Part shown: piece by piece, positions 6,560 through 14,115 of the stretch
Layout of the letters: the number at the start of each line of letters is the position of its first letter
How positions within the stretch are numbered: position 1 is the first letter of the stretch
Assembly: GCA_019419585.1 (NCBI GenBank)
Contig: DXZQ01000029.1
Span: 1 to 30,054, forward strand
Reading direction: 5' to 3'
DNA length: 30,054 nucleotides
From: Collinsella sp.
Lineage (GTDB): Bacteria; Actinomycetota; Coriobacteriia; Coriobacteriales; Coriobacteriaceae
The notes under the pieces: generated by a model
What the model saw: only the letters and a program-made list of their open reading frames with translations
Database searches by the model: none
What the model was told of the DNA's origin: nothing
Translations under genes and position numbers: made by a program

Positions 6560-9118
6560 TTACTGCCCAAAGACCTCTTCGGCAATGCGCGCGCTTTCGG
6601 CGGCATCCTTGGCGTAGTAGTCCGCGCCGATCTGCTTGGCGTATTCGGGGGTGAGCACGGCGCCGCCTACGATAATCTTGACGCCCGGAACCTCGGCATG
6701 GAGCAGCTTGATGGTCTCCTCCATGGCGACGACGGTGGTGGTCATAAGCGCCGAGAGGCCGACGAGTTTGATATCGCGCTCCTTGACGGTCTTGAGTACC
6801 TCCTGCGGATCGACATCGCGGCCCAGGTCAAAGACGGTGTAGCCGTAGTTGTCGAGCAGCATTTTGACGATGTTCTTGCCAATATCGTGGATGTCGCCCT
6901 TGACGGTGGCCACGCAGATCTTGCCCTTGTCGGCGATCTCGCCGGCGGGCATCAGGCGCTTGATGTGGTCGAAGCCCACGCGTGCGGCTTCGGCCGAGGC
7001 CATAAGCTGAGGCAAGAAGAACTTGCCCTGGTCAAAGAGGACGCCAACTTCGTCGAGGGCGGGGATAAAGTGATTGTTGATGAGGTCCATGGCGTCGTGG
7101 TCTGCCAGCAGACGCTCGGTCTCGGCAGCGATCTCGCCTTTGCGGCCCGAGACGACCATGCGACGAATCGGGTCGTCGTTGCCGTCGGTGCCGGCGGTGC
7201 CAGCAGCGGGCGCGGCGTCGGTCGATGCGGTCTGAGCCGCCGCCGGGTTGGCGGCGATCTTATACGGATCGGTCCAGCCGGCATAGCGCTCGATGTATCC
7301 GGTCGAGCCCTCGTCCTCAACGCTCAGGACGCGATAGCTGTAGACGGTATCCATAAAACGCTTGGAGCCCGGGTTCATGATGGGGGCGTCCAGACCCGCG
7401 CCAAAAGCGGCGGCCAAAAAGACCGAACCCAGCAGCGGGCGAGCGGGCAGGCCAAAGCTGATATTCGACACGCCAAGCGCGCATTTGACGCCCAGACGCT
7501 CCTTGCACAGGGACATGGCGCGCAGAATCTGCTCGGCCTGGCGCTGGTTGGTCGAGGCGGTCATGACCAGGCAGTCGATGAGGATGCGGTCCGGTCCGAT
7601 GCCGTAGCGGGCAGCCTCGGCTACGATGCGCTCGGCGATGGCGAAGCGAGCCTCGGCGGTATCGGGGATGCCGCCTTCGTCGAGCGTAAGGCCGACGACG
7701 TTGGTGCCGTAGTGGGCGACCAGTGGAAAGATCTCATCCATGATCTGCTGCTTGCCATTGACCGAGTTGATGATGGGCTTGCCGGCGTAGCGGCGCACGG
7801 CTGCCTCGACGGCTGCGGGGTCGGTGGAGTCGATCTGCAGCGGCAGCAGCGTGGAGCCCTGGAGCTGCTCGGTCGCCTGTTGGATGATCTTGACCTCGTC
7901 GATCTCGGGCAGGCCCACGTTGACGTCCAGGATGTCGGCGCCCTGCTCCTGCTGGCTGATGCCCTGGCTCACGACGTAGTCAAGGTCACCGTCGCGCAGG
8001 GCTTGCTGCAGGCGCTTTTTGCCGGTGGGATTGATGCGCTCGCCGATGACGGCGATCTTGTGACCGTCACAGGGAAGGTCCACGACCGTCTGGGCGCTCG
8101 TGACCGACATGCTGGGCTTGCGGTGGTGCGGGCTGGGCGTGTGGTTATCGATAAGCGTGCGCAAGGCGGCCATGTGCGCCGGCGTGGTGCCGCAGCAGCC
8201 GCCCACGACGCTCACGCCGTCCTCAATCATGCCGGCGACGGCCTCGGCGTATTCGGGTGCCTGGATGTCAAAGACGGTATTGCCGTCATCGTCCACGCGG
8301 GGCAGTCCCGCATTGGCCTGCACCATAACGGGCTTGTCGGTGACGGTGAGCATGCGAGCGGCGAGTCCTCGGAGCTCGGCCGGGCCCTGGCTGCAGTTGA
8401 TGCCCAAAACGTCGGCGCCGATGGCGTCGAGGGTGATGGCGGCGACCTCGGGGCTCGTGCCCAAGAAGGTGCGGCCGTCTTCCTCAAAGGTCATGGTGGC
8501 AAAGACGGGCAGGTCGGAGTTCTCGCGGCAGGCGAGGACCGCCGCTTTGATCTCGGCAAGGTCAGTCATGGTCTCGATAATAAAGAGGTCCACGCCCGCA
8601 TCGACGCCGGCACGCACTTCCTCGGCAAAGAGGTCATAGGCCTCGTCAAAGCTGAGGGTGCCTAAGGGACGAAGCAACGCGCCGATGGGGCCGATGTCAC
8701 CGGCGACGTAGCGGGCGCCGGCCTCGCGGGCACAGGCGACGGCCGCGGCAAAGACGTCTGCCACGGTGGCGGCACCGTCGAGCTTGTGGGCGTTGGCGCC
8801 AAAGGTATTGGCGGTGATCACGTCGCAGCCAGCCTCGACGTACTGGCGCTGAATGTCGGTAATGACCTGGGGCTCCTCAAAGTTGAGCAGCTCGGGCAGG
8901 GCTCCGGCCTTCATGCCGGCCGCCTGCAGCATGGTGCCCATGCCGCCGTCGAACAGCAGATGCCCCGTGCCCTCGATGGCGGCGCGCAGGCGATCGTCCT
9001 TAATGCGAAGGTCGTCGATTGTGCGCGTCTTGTACGTGGCACCGTTGCGACGTGCGGCATCAACGGGTGCCGCCAATGCAGTGCCGTCAGAATCATGAGT
9101 GATAAGCGGAGTAAACAT
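6560..9118 (-). CDS. metH: Cobalamin-dependent methionine synthase lacking reactivation domain
   Basis: This 852-residue enzyme transfers the methyl group of 5-methyl-THF through cobalamin to homocysteine. Domains in order are a homocysteine methyltransferase barrel (about 45-345), a pterin-binding barrel (about 355-625), an Ala/Thr-rich linker (about 630-648), a B12 cap (about 650-735) and a B12-binding Rossmann domain (about 736-852). The zinc cysteines lie in NCSQGP (about 241) and GGCCGT (about 306). The cobalt-ligating motif is GDIHDIGKN (about 740). E. coli MetH has about 1,227 residues; the missing C-terminal part is the SAM-dependent reactivation domain, which the next gene upstream supplies as a separate protein. 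TAGGAG lies six bases before the ATG, and only nine bases separate it from the activator. It is the last gene of the metF operon. Confidence 0.93.
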   Translation of the reverse strand: MFTPLITHDSDGTALAAPVDAARRNGATYKTRTIDDLRIKDDRLRAAIEGTGHLLFDGGMGTMLQAAGMKAGALPELLNFEEPQVITDIQRQYVEAGCDVITANTFGANAHKLDGAATVADVFAAAVACAREAGARYVAGDIGPIGALLRPLGTLSFDEAYDLFAEEVRAGVDAGVDLFIIETMTDLAEIKAAVLACRENSDLPVFATMTFEEDGRTFLGTSPEVAAITLDAIGADVLGINCSQGPAELRGLAARMLTVTDKPVMVQANAGLPRVDDDGNTVFDIQAPEYAEAVAGMIEDGVSVVGGCCGTTPAHMAALRTLIDNHTPSPHHRKPSMSVTSAQTVVDLPCDGHKIAVIGERINPTGKKRLQQALRDGDLDYVVSQGISQQEQGADILDVNVGLPEIDEVKIIQQATEQLQGSTLLPLQIDSTDPAAVEAAVRRYAGKPIINSVNGKQQIMDEIFPLVAHYGTNVVGLTLDEGGIPDTAEARFAIAERIVAEAARYGIGPDRILIDCLVMTASTNQRQAEQILRAMSLCKERLGVKCALGVSNISFGLPARPLLGSVFLAAAFGAGLDAPIMNPGSKRFMDTVYSYRVLSVEDEGSTGYIERYAGWTDPYKIAANPAAAQTASTDAAPAAGTAGTDGNDDPIRRMVVSGRKGEIAAETERLLADHDAMDLINNHFIPALDEVGVLFDQGKFFLPQLMASAEAARVGFDHIKRLMPAGEIADKGKICVATVKGDIHDIGKNIVKMLLDNYGYTVFDLGRDVDPQEVLKTVKERDIKLVGLSALMTTTVVAMEETIKLLHAEVPGVKIIVGGAVLTPEYAKQIGADYYAKDAAESARIAEEVFGQ

Positions 9119-9127
9119 CGAGGGCTC

Positions 9128-9916
9128 CTAATGGCTGGAATAGCAGGTGGTGTGGGCGGCGCGGAAGCGACAGTGCTCGCGCATGCGGCAGATATTGCAG
9201 GTGGGGCGGCTCTGGGCGTCGTGGACCTCGCCGTCGAACAGACCGATCACCGCGGTCACGCTCTTGGTGGGCATGAGCAGGCTGGTGGGCGTGATGGTAA
9301 GCCCGATGAGCCGCGTGGCGTTGAGCGCGTCCACGATTGAGCGCTGTGCCGTAAGCGGGCAGTCGCCGTAGCCGGGACTGAAGCGCCAGTTACCGGCGAG
9401 TCCGTGTGCGGCGGCCGCAGCCTTGACCTGCTGGTCCATCTGCTCAACGGCGGCTTCTACATAGGCAGAGCATGCGGCGTCGAGCACGGCTCCCTCCAGG
9501 GGCTGCTGGGCTCCCGTGGTACGCAGGCGACGCTCGGCGTCCATGCCGAGGGTGCATGCCATGAGCGCGGCAAAGCGTGCGTCTTTGAGATGTCGATAGA
9601 TGTCGCGACCGCGCAGCTCAACGTTGGTGCCAACCAGACGGATGCAAGGCTCTCCCTGCTCGTCCACGCCCGTGGCATCGACGGTAAACACGCGCCGCAC
9701 GCCGCGGGGCTCAATGTCCAGCTCAAGGCGCTCGACCACAAGCTCAATACGTCGTGACAGCTCGGGCTCAATCTGCTGGCCGCCGTAACCCAGATACCGC
9801 AGCATCTCGGCACGGTCGACACGGGGATGGTGCGCAGCATCGACACGGTAAAGCGCCGGCGACGCAAGGTCGGCCGGCACTTCGACAGCGGTTGTATCGA
9901 TGTGCGGTTTTTCCAT
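9128..9916 (-). CDS. Stand-alone methionine synthase activation protein
   Basis: This 262-residue protein corresponds to the MetH reactivation (AdoMet-binding) domain. The family signature is RFSPGYGDCPL (about residues 177-187), followed by LTITPTSLLMPTKSVTAVIG (about 206-225). In E. coli this domain uses SAM and a reductant to rescue oxidised cob(II)alamin on MetH. In Thermotoga and other bacteria it is a separate protein, as here. An unusual C-terminal extension carries CNICRMREHC and a further cysteine (about 239-258), which could bind a metal or an Fe-S cluster or take part in electron transfer; that is inference. Its ATG overlaps the metF stop by one base (TAATG), which implies translational coupling. 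The following metH begins nine bases after its stop. Confidence 0.85.
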   Translation of the reverse strand: MEKPHIDTTAVEVPADLASPALYRVDAAHHPRVDRAEMLRYLGYGGQQIEPELSRRIELVVERLELDIEPRGVRRVFTVDATGVDEQGEPCIRLVGTNVELRGRDIYRHLKDARFAALMACTLGMDAERRLRTTGAQQPLEGAVLDAACSAYVEAAVEQMDQQVKAAAAAHGLAGNWRFSPGYGDCPLTAQRSIVDALNATRLIGLTITPTSLLMPTKSVTAVIGLFDGEVHDAQSRPTCNICRMREHCRFRAAHTTCYSSH

Positions 9917-10788
9917 TACCCCAGGCGCTCCATAATGGTCGCGGCGATCGCAGGACGATTCATAGTGTACAGGTGCAGACCGGCGGCACCGTGCTCCTTA
10001 AGGTCGCAAAGCTGACGGGCGGCATAATCTACACCGGCTGCCTGCAGGCTCTCGGGGTCGTTCTCGTACTTGGCGAGAATCTTGATGACGGGGGAGGGCA
10101 GCGACGCGCCGCACATAAAGACCATGCGGCTGATCTGGGACTTGCCCATAAACGGCATGATGCCCGCGGTGATGGGCACCGTGATGCCTGCCTTGTCGGC
10201 AAGCTCGCGGAAGCGGTAAAAGCACTCGTTGTCAAAGAAGAGCTGCGTCACAAAGAAGCTCGCGCCGGCGTCCTGTTTTTGCTTGAGGTATTCGACCGAA
10301 GCGTTGAGGTCCTCACAGGCAATGTGGCCCTCGGGGTAGGCCGCGGCGCCCACACAAAAGCCGGCGTCGACAAGCTCGGGGATGAGCTCGCGGGCGTAGG
10401 CGTAGTCCGAGGCGGGCTTGTCATCCTCGGTCGCGCCAGCGGGCAGATCACCGCGCAGGGCCAGGATGTTTTCTACGCCGGCGGAGCGGTATTCGTCGAT
10501 CTTGGCGGCGATATCGGCGTGCGAGCGGCCCACGCAGGTGAGGTGCGCCACCGAGGGCGTATTGAATTCGCTCGTAATCATATGCGCGATGGGGGCGGTG
10601 GTGGCGCCGTTGCCCGAGCCGCCGGCAGAGCAGGTGACCGAGACAAAGCTCGGCGAAAGCTTGCACAGATCGCCTGCCACCTCGCGAGCCGTGTTGAGGG
10701 TCAGCTCGCCCTTGGGCGGGAACATCTCAAACGAAACGGGTGCGGTGCCCTGGGATGCTGCCTGCTTAAAAACCTCGTCGACGCGCAT
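9916..10788 (-). CDS. metF: 5,10-methylenetetrahydrofolate reductase
   Basis: This 290-residue flavoprotein reduces methylene-THF to methyl-THF, the methyl donor for MetH two genes downstream. It shows the family's N-terminal VSFEMFPPKGE (the catalytic Glu region), VSVTCSAGGS, the segment ENILALRGDLP (about 105-115), FFVTQLFFDN (about 178-187) and the C-terminal GAAGLHLYTMNR. Length is normal. I chose ATG 10788 because AAAGGAG precedes it by six bases; an in-frame ATG at 10854 has no such site. The gene opens the operon metF, activation protein, metH. The 426-bp divergent region upstream, shared with glnN, holds a large hairpin at 10928-11003. I saw no clear cobalamin or SAM riboswitch. Confidence 0.95.
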   Translation of the reverse strand: MRVDEVFKQAASQGTAPVSFEMFPPKGELTLNTAREVAGDLCKLSPSFVSVTCSAGGSGNGATTAPIAHMITSEFNTPSVAHLTCVGRSHADIAAKIDEYRSAGVENILALRGDLPAGATEDDKPASDYAYARELIPELVDAGFCVGAAAYPEGHIACEDLNASVEYLKQKQDAGASFFVTQLFFDNECFYRFRELADKAGITVPITAGIMPFMGKSQISRMVFMCGASLPSPVIKILAKYENDPESLQAAGVDYAARQLCDLKEHGAAGLHLYTMNRPAIAATIMERLG

Positions 10789-10927
10789 ATCGGGCTCCTT
10801 TAGATACGTAATAGTGTGATGTGTTGTAAGGATTCTACAGCACCACTGTGTCACGGTGGAGTTTCACTCGCTATTCGGGGATACCAATCAAAGATGCCTT
10901 GCTATCGACATTCCCTATAGCAGAGCG

Positions 10928-11003
10928 GTCAATCTAGGATGGGGCTATAAAGACTGGTATCTGATACGAAATACCAGTTAATAGAGCCCCATCCCAAATT
11001 GAC
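10928..11003. repeat. Three-tier inverted repeat in metF/glnN divergent region
   Basis: Three perfect stems are nested around one centre: GTCAAT/ATTGAC (6 bp), GGATGGGGCT/AGCCCCATCC (10 bp) and ACTGGTAT/ATACCAGT (8 bp). Symmetric 3-nt and 6-nt internal loops separate them, with a 10-nt apical loop. No T run follows on either strand. It lies about 140 bases from metF and about 210 from glnN. It may be a small mobile repeat, an RNA or a control structure; I cannot tell which. Confidence 0.75.
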
Positions 11004-11102
11004 TACCCTTAAACCATGGGGAGAGGTCTGCAATTTATACAGTTGATTGGCTGTTGAGGGCGGCAACGCCGCCGCGATGCGGTAACCTCATTGATTGGTT
11101 TC

Positions 11103-11135
11103 GTGACAGCAACATAACGGTAATGTTGCGGAAAC
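11103..11135 (+). promoter_or_regulatory. Possible GlnR-like operator upstream of glnN
   Basis: Pentamers GCAAC (11109), GTAAT (11120) and GAAAC (11131) recur every 11 bases, and GTGAC stands at 11103. This resembles the actinobacterial GlnR pattern gTnAC-n6-GaAAC. The same stretch holds the inverted repeat GCAACAT-n7-ATGTTGC (11109-11129). Its place 80-110 bases before a glutamine synthetase gene is suggestive. No regulator gene is visible in the window. Confidence 0.35.
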
Positions 11136-11214
11136 ACGACGAGCCTAATCTATGACTCGTTCGTTAGTAATCAACACCGCTTCTCACGCGGTGCCGATAC
11201 GAAGGGAGTTCCGT

Positions 11215-13302
11215 ATGGCCGAACTTACTGACCGCTTCGGGACCATGGTGTTCTCTGAGGAAGTCATGAAGGACTACCTCCCCAAGGACATTTGGAAGCG
11301 CCTTGCTGCAACCCTCGAGGACGGTGAGCCGCTCGACCTGGATGTGGCCAACGCCGTTGCCCACGCCATGAAGGTCTGGGCCATCTCCAAGGGCGCGACG
11401 CACTACGCGCACTGGTTCCAGCCGCTTTCGGGCATTACTTCCGAGAAGCACGACAGCTTCCTCGAGCCCAACCACGACGGCACCGCCATTACCAAGTTTA
11501 CGGGCAAGAACCTCATCCAGGGCGAGCCGGACGCCTCCAGCTTCCCCAACGGCGGCCTGCGTGCCACCTTCGAGGCCCGTGGCTACACCGCTTGGGATCC
11601 CACCAGCCCCGCATTCATTAAGGACGATGTCTTGTGCATCCCCACGGCTTTTTGCTCCTACACGGGCGAGGCCCTGGACAAGAAGACCCCGCTGCTGCGC
11701 TCCATGACCGCACTCTCGCGTGAGTCCAAGCGCGTTTTGGCGCTGTTTGGTAAGACCCCCAAGAAGGTCGTTCCTTCCGTGGGCGATGAGCAGGAGTACT
11801 TCCTGATCAAGAAGGACGCTTACCGCAAGCGCAGGGACCTGGTCATCACCGGGCGCACCCTCTTTGGCGCTGCCCCCTGCAAGGGCCAGGAGCTCGAGGA
11901 GCACTACTTTGGCGCTATCCGCCCCACCGTCTCGTCCTATATGAAGGACCTGGACGATGAACTGTGGGCGCTTGGCATTCCTGCCAAGACCAAGCACAAC
12001 GAGGTCGCTCCCTGCCAGCATGAGCTCGCCCCTGTCTACGGCGAGGTCAACGAGGCCATCGACCAGAATCTGGTCATGATGGAGAAGATGAAGCTCATCG
12101 CCTCCCGTCACGACTTGGTCTGCCTGCTGCACGAGAAGCCCTTTGAGGGCATCAACGGTTCGGGCAAGCACAACAACTGGTCGCTTGGCACCGAGTCCGA
12201 GAACCTGCTCGACCCGGGCGACACCCCGCTCGACAACCTGCAGTTCATCGTCTTCCTCACCGCGGTGATTGAGGCCGTCGATAACTATCAGGAGCTCCTG
12301 CGTGCCTCCGTTGCCTCGGCCGGCAACGACCATCGTCTGGGCGCCAACGAGGCTCCTCCGGCGATTATGTCCATCTTCCTGGGCGACCAGCTTACCGAGG
12401 TCGTCGAGAAGATCATCGATGGCAAGGCTTCCGTCCATGCCACGCGCGGCGTGCTCGACCTGGGCGCCGATACCCTGCCCAAGCTGATGCAGGACAACAC
12501 CGATCGCAACCGCACCTCCCCGTTTGCCTTCACCGGCAACAAGTTCGAGTTCCGTGCCTGCGGCTCCGAGCAGAACGTCTCCGACTCCAACCTGGTGCTC
12601 GATGCTGCCGTGGCCAAGTCGCTCAAGTCTTTCGCCGACGCACTCGAGGGTACGCCCGAGGATAAGTTCCAGGACGCCGCGCTCGAGTACTGCAAGAAGG
12701 TGCTGACCGATCACCAGCGCATCCTGTTCTCCGGCGACGGTTACTCCGACGAGTGGCCCATCGAGGCCGAGAAGCGCGGCCTTGCCAACAACAAGACCAC
12801 GGCCGACGCTCTTCCCGCCTTTGTTTCCGATAAGGCTATCGCGCTCTTTGAGGAGACGGGCGTTCTGACCCGCGCCGAGGCCCAGTGCCGCTACGACTGC
12901 AAGCTCGAGAAGTACAACAAGCTTATGAACATCGAGGCCACCACGATGATTCGCGAGGCGCGTCGTACTTATCGTCCGGTCATCACCGCCTATGCCACCA
13001 AGGTCGCCAAGGGCTTGGAGGCAATCCGTGCCGCCGGTGCCGATGCCGCCATGCAGTGCGAGCAGAACACGCTCAACAAGCTCTGCAACGGCATCACCGC
13101 CATCAACGACTCCATCAAGGCGCTCGACGCCGTGCATCAGAAGGCCGAGGCCCTCGATGGCCAGGAGCAGGCCAACGTGTACGCGCACGAGGTCGTTCCC
13201 GCTATGGATACGCTGCGTGCTGCCGTGGACGCCATGGAGGAGATCGTGGCCGCCGACTACTGGCCGGTTCCGACCTACGACGACATCCTGTTCTACGTGT
13301 AG
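11215..13302 (+). CDS. glnN: Type III glutamine synthetase
   Basis: This 695-residue enzyme makes glutamine from glutamate, ammonia and ATP in the cytoplasm. The length is that of GSIII (about 700-730) rather than GSI (about 450-470). GSIII signatures are GDEQEYFL (about 190), TKHNEVAPCQHE (about 259-270), NGSGKHNNWS (about 315), GNDHRLGANEAPPAI (about 370) and DRNRTSPFAFTGNKFEFRA (about 430). No adenylylation-site Tyr motif of GSI is seen. ATG 11215 is chosen because AAGGGAG lies six bases before it and the family begins near there; an in-frame ATG at 11152 has no good site. The gene is monocistronic, with a strong terminator after it and a possible GlnR-like operator upstream. It is divergent from the metF operon. 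Confidence 0.95.
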   Translation: MAELTDRFGTMVFSEEVMKDYLPKDIWKRLAATLEDGEPLDLDVANAVAHAMKVWAISKGATHYAHWFQPLSGITSEKHDSFLEPNHDGTAITKFTGKNLIQGEPDASSFPNGGLRATFEARGYTAWDPTSPAFIKDDVLCIPTAFCSYTGEALDKKTPLLRSMTALSRESKRVLALFGKTPKKVVPSVGDEQEYFLIKKDAYRKRRDLVITGRTLFGAAPCKGQELEEHYFGAIRPTVSSYMKDLDDELWALGIPAKTKHNEVAPCQHELAPVYGEVNEAIDQNLVMMEKMKLIASRHDLVCLLHEKPFEGINGSGKHNNWSLGTESENLLDPGDTPLDNLQFIVFLTAVIEAVDNYQELLRASVASAGNDHRLGANEAPPAIMSIFLGDQLTEVVEKIIDGKASVHATRGVLDLGADTLPKLMQDNTDRNRTSPFAFTGNKFEFRACGSEQNVSDSNLVLDAAVAKSLKSFADALEGTPEDKFQDAALEYCKKVLTDHQRILFSGDGYSDEWPIEAEKRGLANNKTTADALPAFVSDKAIALFEETGVLTRAEAQCRYDCKLEKYNKLMNIEATTMIREARRTYRPVITAYATKVAKGLEAIRAAGADAAMQCEQNTLNKLCNGITAINDSIKALDAVHQKAEALDGQEQANVYAHEVVPAMDTLRAAVDAMEEIVAADYWPVPTYDDILFYV

Positions 13303-13333
13303 AGCGTAACTGACATATCGTCACGGTATTGAG

Positions 13334-13365
13334 CCGGGGTCCGCATCATGCGGGCCCCGGTTTTT
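13334..13365 (+). terminator. Rho-independent terminator of glnN
   Basis: CCGGGG and CCCCGG form the base of a long stem (CCGGGGtCCGCAtcaTGCGGgCCCCGG) followed by TTTTT. It begins 31 bases after the glnN stop. Confidence 0.92.
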
Positions 13366-13424
13366 GTTTGCGAAGGACGCTTTGGATCCCGCTTTGCAAC
13401 TGATTCGCCCACGCAATAAGGGGT

Positions 13425-13645
13425 CGTGGGCAAAAAACGTCAAATATGAGTACTGTCACAAGCCCTGTAGCATTATCTTTTTGCAAAATATGCAGTGTTA
13501 CGCAACATATGTCCAAGTACTTAGCTGATAAATGCCTGCAATTCCTCCGCCATAGGACGCCTTGTGTCCAAATCGCCTTCTGATGGCATGAAATCGCTGT
13601 TACTAAATTGGTAACAGTACTCATATTTGCTTTTTTTTGTCCACG
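13425..13645. repeat. MITE-like element with ~37-bp terminal inverted repeats
   Basis: The left end CGTGGGCAAAAAA...CAAATATGAGTACTGT (13425-13456) recurs inverted at the right end, ACAGTACTCATATTTG...TTTTTTGTCCACG (13614-13645), with a few mismatches. The interior of about 155 bp is AT-rich compared with the flanks and encodes no recognisable protein. It also holds the short inverted repeat GTTAC-TAAATTG-GTAAC next to the right end. No target-site duplication is obvious. The layout suggests a non-autonomous mobile element or a structured RNA. Confidence 0.65.
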
Positions 13646-13706
13646 GGCCCTTGGATGACAGTGTGATTTTATGCCTTCGGGGTTCGAATCCCGGCGTATG
13701 GGTAGC

Positions 13707-13738
13707 AAAAAGCCCGTCACCGAATTGGTAACGGGCTT
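13707..13738 (-). terminator. Duplicated terminator, left copy
   Basis: On the minus strand AAGCCCGTTACC pairs with GGTGACGGGCTT (one mismatch) and is followed by TTTTT. It follows the partial copy of the tRNA-Glu 3' end and so seems to be a relic with no intact gene ahead of it. Confidence 0.7.
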
Positions 13739-13894
13739 CTCAGATTCTGTGGTGCCCCCAGCGGGATGTCCGCGTGCGGCTGGCGCCGCCCGCTTTCGCT
13801 GCGTCGCTCCGCTCCTTGCGTGCTGCGCTGGAAAACGCTTACGCGTTTCCTCAGCTCCGCACCCTGTCGGGTTCGAATCCCGGCGTTGGAGAAG

Positions 13895-13928
13895 AAAAAA
13901 GCCCGTCACCACAAGGGTAACGGGCTTT
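13895..13928 (-). terminator. Terminator of tRNA-Glu
   Basis: On the minus strand AGCCCGTTACC pairs with GGTGACGGGCT around a short loop and is followed by TTTTTT, about 11 bases beyond the tRNA-Glu CCA end. The plus strand also has TTTGCATTT after the stem, so it could work in both directions. Confidence 0.85.
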
Positions 13929-13938
13929 GCATTTCAAA

Positions 13939-14015
13939 TGGTGCCCCCAGCGGGATTCGAACCCGCGATATCCACCTTGAAAGGGTGGCGTCCTTGGCCG
14001 CTAGACGATGGGGAC
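13939..14015 (-). tRNA. tRNA-Glu (anticodon UUC), CCA encoded
   Basis: The 77-nt cloverleaf is complete. The acceptor stem GTCCCCA/TGGGGGC has one T-G pair, the D arm is GTCT/GGAC, the anticodon stem CCACC/GGTGG holds the loop CTTTCAA with anticodon TTC, and the T arm is GCGGG-TTCGAAT-CCCGC. The discriminator base A is followed by an encoded CCA. A TATACT -10 box lies just upstream and a strong terminator downstream, so the gene is a separate unit. The last 18 bases are duplicated 189 bases further downstream. Confidence 0.96.
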
Positions 14016-14025
14016 AGCGGGAAAG

Positions 14026-14031
14026 AGTATA
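14026..14031 (-). promoter_or_regulatory. -10 box of tRNA-Glu promoter
   Basis: TATACT on the minus strand ends 11 bases before the first tRNA base, which fits a start point just ahead of the mature 5' end. No good -35 hexamer is seen at 16-18 bases. Confidence 0.55.
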
Positions 14032-14074
14032 GCAGACTTTTTTGCCGGCGCGTATATCGTTGGCAAACTGGAAA

Positions 14075-14109
14075 ACCACCACAAAGGTACCTGTCCCCTT
14101 TGTGGTGGT
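14075..14109 (-). terminator. REP-like palindrome acting as murT-gatD terminator
   Basis: ACCACCACAAAGG and CCTTTGTGGTGGT form a perfect 13-bp stem, followed on the minus strand by TTTT. It lies just past the murT-gatD stop. The core reads GGGGACAGGTACC on the minus strand and resembles the core of the element at 21420-21482, so it may belong to a dispersed repeat family that doubles as a terminator. Confidence 0.7.
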
Positions 14110-14115
14110 GGGGTG

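Larger units (their letters stand above)
13680..13956. repeat. 189-bp-period direct duplication of tRNA tails and terminator
   Basis: Three landmarks recur exactly 189 bases apart: GGGTTCGAATCCCGGCG (13680 and 13869), the GCCCGT...ACGGGC hairpin (13712 and 13901), and TGGTGCCCCCAGCGGGAT (13750 and 13939). The last is the 3' end of tRNA-Glu on the minus strand. The first looks like the T arm of a plus-strand tRNA whose remainder is gone. The right copy leads into an intact tRNA-Glu; the left copy does not. Confidence 0.85.

Noticed and set aside
6557..8665. 702-codon plus-strand open frame opposite metH
   Set aside because: Gly/Asp/Val-rich, low-complexity translation typical of the antisense of a GC-rich gene; the opposite strand encodes all MetH motifs.
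10789..11214. Cobalamin or SAM riboswitch ahead of metF
   Set aside because: No recognisable B12-box or SAM-I core was seen; the large hairpin has a different layout.
11164..13188. 674-codon minus-strand open frame opposite glnN
   Set aside because: Antisense shadow of the GC-rich codons of glnN; the GSIII signatures are on the plus strand.
13425..13645. CRISPR repeat or toxin-antitoxin cassette
   Set aside because: Only one inverted pair, no regularly spaced direct repeats and no credible small protein inside.
13346..13912. Minus-strand 188-codon open frame with RRDSNP repeats
   Set aside because: It crosses two terminators, the repeated tRNA tail and the MITE-like element and has no ribosome binding site; the RRDSNP peptides come from tRNA T-arm sequence.
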